Part shown: positions 60,943-64,000 of the stretch, piece after piece
Layout of the letters: every line of letters begins with the position of its first letter
Position numbering within the stretch: the first letter of the stretch is position 1
Origin: Spinellus fusiger
Taxonomy: Eukaryota > Mucoromycota > Mucoromycetes > Mucorales > Phycomycetaceae
NCBI GenBank assembly: GCA_025094145.1
Contig: JALLLS010000059.1
Coordinates: forward strand, 161,346 to 225,345
DNA: 64,000 bases
Reading direction: 5' to 3'
Program-made: the position numbers and the translations under genes
The notes under the pieces: model-generated
Database searches by the model: none
What the model saw: the letters and a program-made list of their open reading frames with translations, nothing else
Told to the model about the DNA's origin: nothing

Positions 60943-62173
60943 TAAAGAAGGTCAAAAGGATAATAAATACAGATTTATTGGCTGAAAACCCTTAATATTT
61001 GGTGTTTCCACCCTTGGCCTTTATCACAGCCATACATCTCCAATGCATGCTGGCAATGAGGTTATTGGTAACCTCTTTGGGGATTCTATCCCACTCTTGG
61101 ACCAAGAGAGTCTTCAAATCCTGGAGAGTACTTGCTGGGGTCATCCTCTTGAGAACTTCTCTGTCCAGCTCCTCCCAAAGATGATCAACTGGGTTCAGGT
61201 CAGGACTTTGAGAGGGCCGCCCCTCTACCTTGACTATGCCCCTCTCATCCTTCCATTTCATAGTCTCCTTAATATTATGGCAACTGGCATTGTCCCCTTG
61301 AAGAACATAGCCTACCACTGGATTCAGTGCCTTAGACGAGCCAGCTCGGGGCAATAGGCCGTTTATAAAATACTGGTGTATTTGGCACTATTTATGGATC
61401 CCTCCACCATAACAAGTCTACCAACACCTTCACCAGAAAAAGAATCCCACAACATCACACCACCACCACCAAACTTCATCTTTGGCTTCACATTCTTTGG
61501 GAGAATACCCTCCTTCTTCCTGCGTACCACCTTGTTGCAGTGGTTGTTCGAGATGAGCTGGAACTTGGACTCATCAGACCAGATGACTGTCTTCCAGTCT
61601 TCATCTATCTAATGAAGGTGGATCTTGGCCCAATCAAGCCTCAAATTCTTGTGCTTGTCGGTGAGAGCAGGCTTTCTTATCACCCTTTAAGAAGAGAGGT
61701 CAATCTTTTTCATCACTTTTTGAAATGTCATGGACACTTGGGTGGCCATTCCCTGGTGAAGCTCCTTCATTCTCTGGAAGAAGTCCCTTACCACTTCACA
61801 AGAAACTTCTCTCTCGTCCCTCTCCGTCAAGATAGGCTTGCGCCCAGAGCTCTTCCCTACTTCAAAATTGCAATTCTTACTGTACTTCTTTACAATAAGG
61901 CTGACAGCAGAATTACTGATGCTAAACATGGCTGCAATGTCCACTTGGCTGGTGCCATGTTGCGTGGCCTAGTGAACAATTAGTTGACGAGTAAAGTTGT
62001 CGATATTTTTCTTCTTGTTTCCAATAGGTTTGGTGGCTTTTTCAGTGGTGTTAGACAATAGATGTTATAGCGGAAAAAGAAGAAATGAGGAATAAGTAAA
62101 AAAAAAAGAAATATTTCTGACCAAAATAGAGGTCGGAAAACAAAACCTTTATTATTCTTTTGCCTAATACTGT
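60943..62173 (-). mobile_element. Tc1/mariner element, second family, decayed
   Basis: Imperfect terminal inverted repeats share aggtcaaaaggataataaa (left, about 60949) with aggcaaaagaataataaa (right, read inward from about 62167), each flanked by TA. The internal transposase is on the minus strand and is described separately. Confidence 0.75.
60992..61990 (-). pseudogene. Tc1 transposase pseudogene
   Basis: Minus-strand frames in order: HTH part QVDIAAMFSISNSAVSLIVK, KPALTDKHKNLRLDWAKIHL, a stop, DEDWKTVIWSDESKFQLISN, VVRRKKEGILPKNVKPKMKF, GGGGVMLWDSFSGEG, VLQGDNASCHNIKE and SPDLNPVDHLWEELDREVLK, ending AKGGNTKY. All three catalytic acidic positions remain recognisable, but at least one stop and frame changes break the gene. 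It is clearly different from the 32.8-kb copy. Confidence 0.85.
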
Positions 62174-62719
62174 ATAACTATATACATAATAAAAGACACT
62201 TTATGCAACAGCTAGTGTGAATGTTGAAGAGATACAGAAAAAAAAAGTATTATCTACATGCTGAGGGCAATAAGTAATTCCATATGTCGCTGCCGCCTAT
62301 GGTAATAATATGCTCTATCTTTGATGCTATTTTTCGTTTTCGTGTTATGTTACTACACCAATTGGTTGGATCTGAATGCAGCAATAGTGGGGTCAACTTT
62401 TGGCACCATCGGTATGTCTCTATGAAATATTGATAAATTATCTATCACATTACCTAAGTATGCATGAAAGTTACAAAATATTAAGTACAACAAGACTTTT
62501 TTTTTGTATTTTTACTACAAGTGCTATACCGAACTATCTAAATATGTCTGTAGCATGGATAGACACTGCTCATGAATACATTACAGTCTATTATATGTGC
62601 TTTATGTTGGTATTTTTTATGAAGAGCACTAATGCTCAATAATGTGCATGTGTCGATAGTGCTGTTTATACAAGACTATAGCCACTATGATGGCATATAC
62701 TCCTATACATTTTTGAATA

Positions 62720-64000
62720 ACCAATCGGTGAACTATTCTTCAAGACAATAGCAGGTAGAAGAAACTCACTTGTCAAGAGATTTTCCTGTGTCAGATTGAT
62801 GATCGGTAGTATTCTTTTATCTAGCAAACTATGTTTAATAGTTAACTCAACACCAATAACTATAGGAGAGTGGTATAAAAGAAGAAGAGTTTTTATTCGA
62901 CACATTAGTAGACTACAACCACTATAAGCAAACATAACCAAGTGTGGTGCTACCAATAGTGTCAATTAAGAGAACATATGAATGAGCCATAGTAAAGAAT
63001 CATTTATGATAAATCCATAACACACTCTCAGTAATAGACCCAACAAAATGGGATCAAGGCTAGTGTGATTGCTTGCAACAAATACTATCTACACCTGTTC
63101 TTTGTCTCAGTCTCTGAGCTTACTGTTAGATATAGTTGAATCCAAAAGTCAAGATTAACCATCCCTCGATGTCGTTCATTGCTGTTGCTGTGCTTTGGTC
63201 TATGCTCAGCATTTCATCCATAAATTGTTTTCTCAATCTCCGGCAGTGTTTTTTCTCTGGATGTGTACAGTATGAACCTGTTAATCAACACTTGTAAATA
63301 ACTAGTCTATGTATCATATATCTCTGTTAATGAATTGCAATTGAATAATAAACATTGTCGCATACAAACATTCCACTGTCAAGCACACCTAGCATATTTA
63401 CCCACACACATTGCTCAGATCGACCCTAAAAACCATAGTCACACCAAGCAACTCTTATTGAGCTCACACACAAGCGTTCAACTAAAGACAATCTTCAGAT
63501 CATAGGCTCAGTGTATGGCCTTTTCTTCTCTAGTGGACCATTATCACTATAGCACCCGCCATTCATTTTACTATTGTCATTATATATGCACTTTACTCAA
63601 GGTAGAAAAGAAAGTGAAAGTGAAAGTGAAAGTAAAAGTAAAAGTAAAAGTAAACGTAAACGTAAACGTAAACGTAAACGTAAAAGTGAACGCTAATTCG
63701 ACCCCATTAAATAGGTGCAGCTGCCATAGACAGCAAAAGTTTTTTTTTTCTTCTTCTAGTTCTCTGAGAAAAGAGGAAAGAGAGATAAAAAGAAGAAAAT
63801 GCTTTTGCAGCTTATGCCGGCCTTAAATAGACAGAAATTCGAGTCGACACTTGCCTGATTCAGCTCAAACTGTATTTTGTCTTTTGTCTTTTGGTGGATC
63901 TTTTGCGCCCCTCCAGCTGACTGTGAAATACCTGGTCATGGCAGAGACTGTCTATTTCATGTGAAAATTGAATGATTCCATTGGTCTGATCTACTTTACA
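62720..64000 (-). mobile_element. Unidentified dispersed repeat B, copy 2 (inverted, runs off the window)
   Basis: This is the reverse complement of 28814-30070 with only scattered differences, apart from extra hexamer units at 63609-63693 (units gtaaaa, gtaaac, gtgaaa). Similarity fades around 62690-62740. The other boundary lies beyond position 64000, so copy 1 may also extend upstream of 28814. Confidence 0.75.

Overview
The window looks like nuclear DNA of a filamentous early-diverging fungus, most likely Mucoromycota (Mucorales-like). The grounds are short GT-AG introns of about 50-120 nt, very AT-rich spacers full of microsatellites, a perilipin-type lipid-droplet protein, an ELM1-domain gene, an augmin HAUS6 gene, and an apparent U12-type AT-AC intron. 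This placement is an inference from gene content and structure; no rRNA or other marker is present.

Ten host genes are supported. From the left: the 3' end of a REEP/Yop1-type ER-shaping gene (+), a BZW/5MP translation regulator (-), a perilipin-like protein (-), an ELM1-domain protein (-), a 2-hydroxyacyl-CoA lyase (+), a HAUS6/augmin subunit (-), the COPII scaffold Sec16 (-), a Diaphanous/Bni1-class formin (-), prefoldin subunit 5 (-), cytochrome c oxidase subunit IV (-) and, after a repeat-rich gap, ZPR1 (-). Counting the partial first gene that makes eleven. I assembled exon models by hand, and every junction keeps frame. The block 39.0-53.6 kb (Sec16, formin, PFDN5, COX4) is compact and all on the minus strand. 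These are housekeeping genes without a shared pathway, although formin, augmin and prefoldin all serve the cytoskeleton and Sec16 and REEP serve the ER.

The rest is repeat-rich. About 18.9-34.2 kb and 54.2-64.0 kb are mainly degenerate transposons: two Tc1/mariner elements with decayed transposases and recognisable TIRs, LINE fragments (reverse transcriptase and 3' ends), a MULE transposase with an OTU-like tail, and a pair of inverted copies of an unidentified 1.3-kb repeat. A previously unnamed (to me) short TIR family has five copies, several close to genes.

The most interesting observation is in prefoldin 5. The only exon arrangement that restores the conserved core needs an intron starting ATATCCTT and ending CCAC, the hallmark of minor-spliceosome AT-AC introns, placed next to a 32-nt micro-exon.
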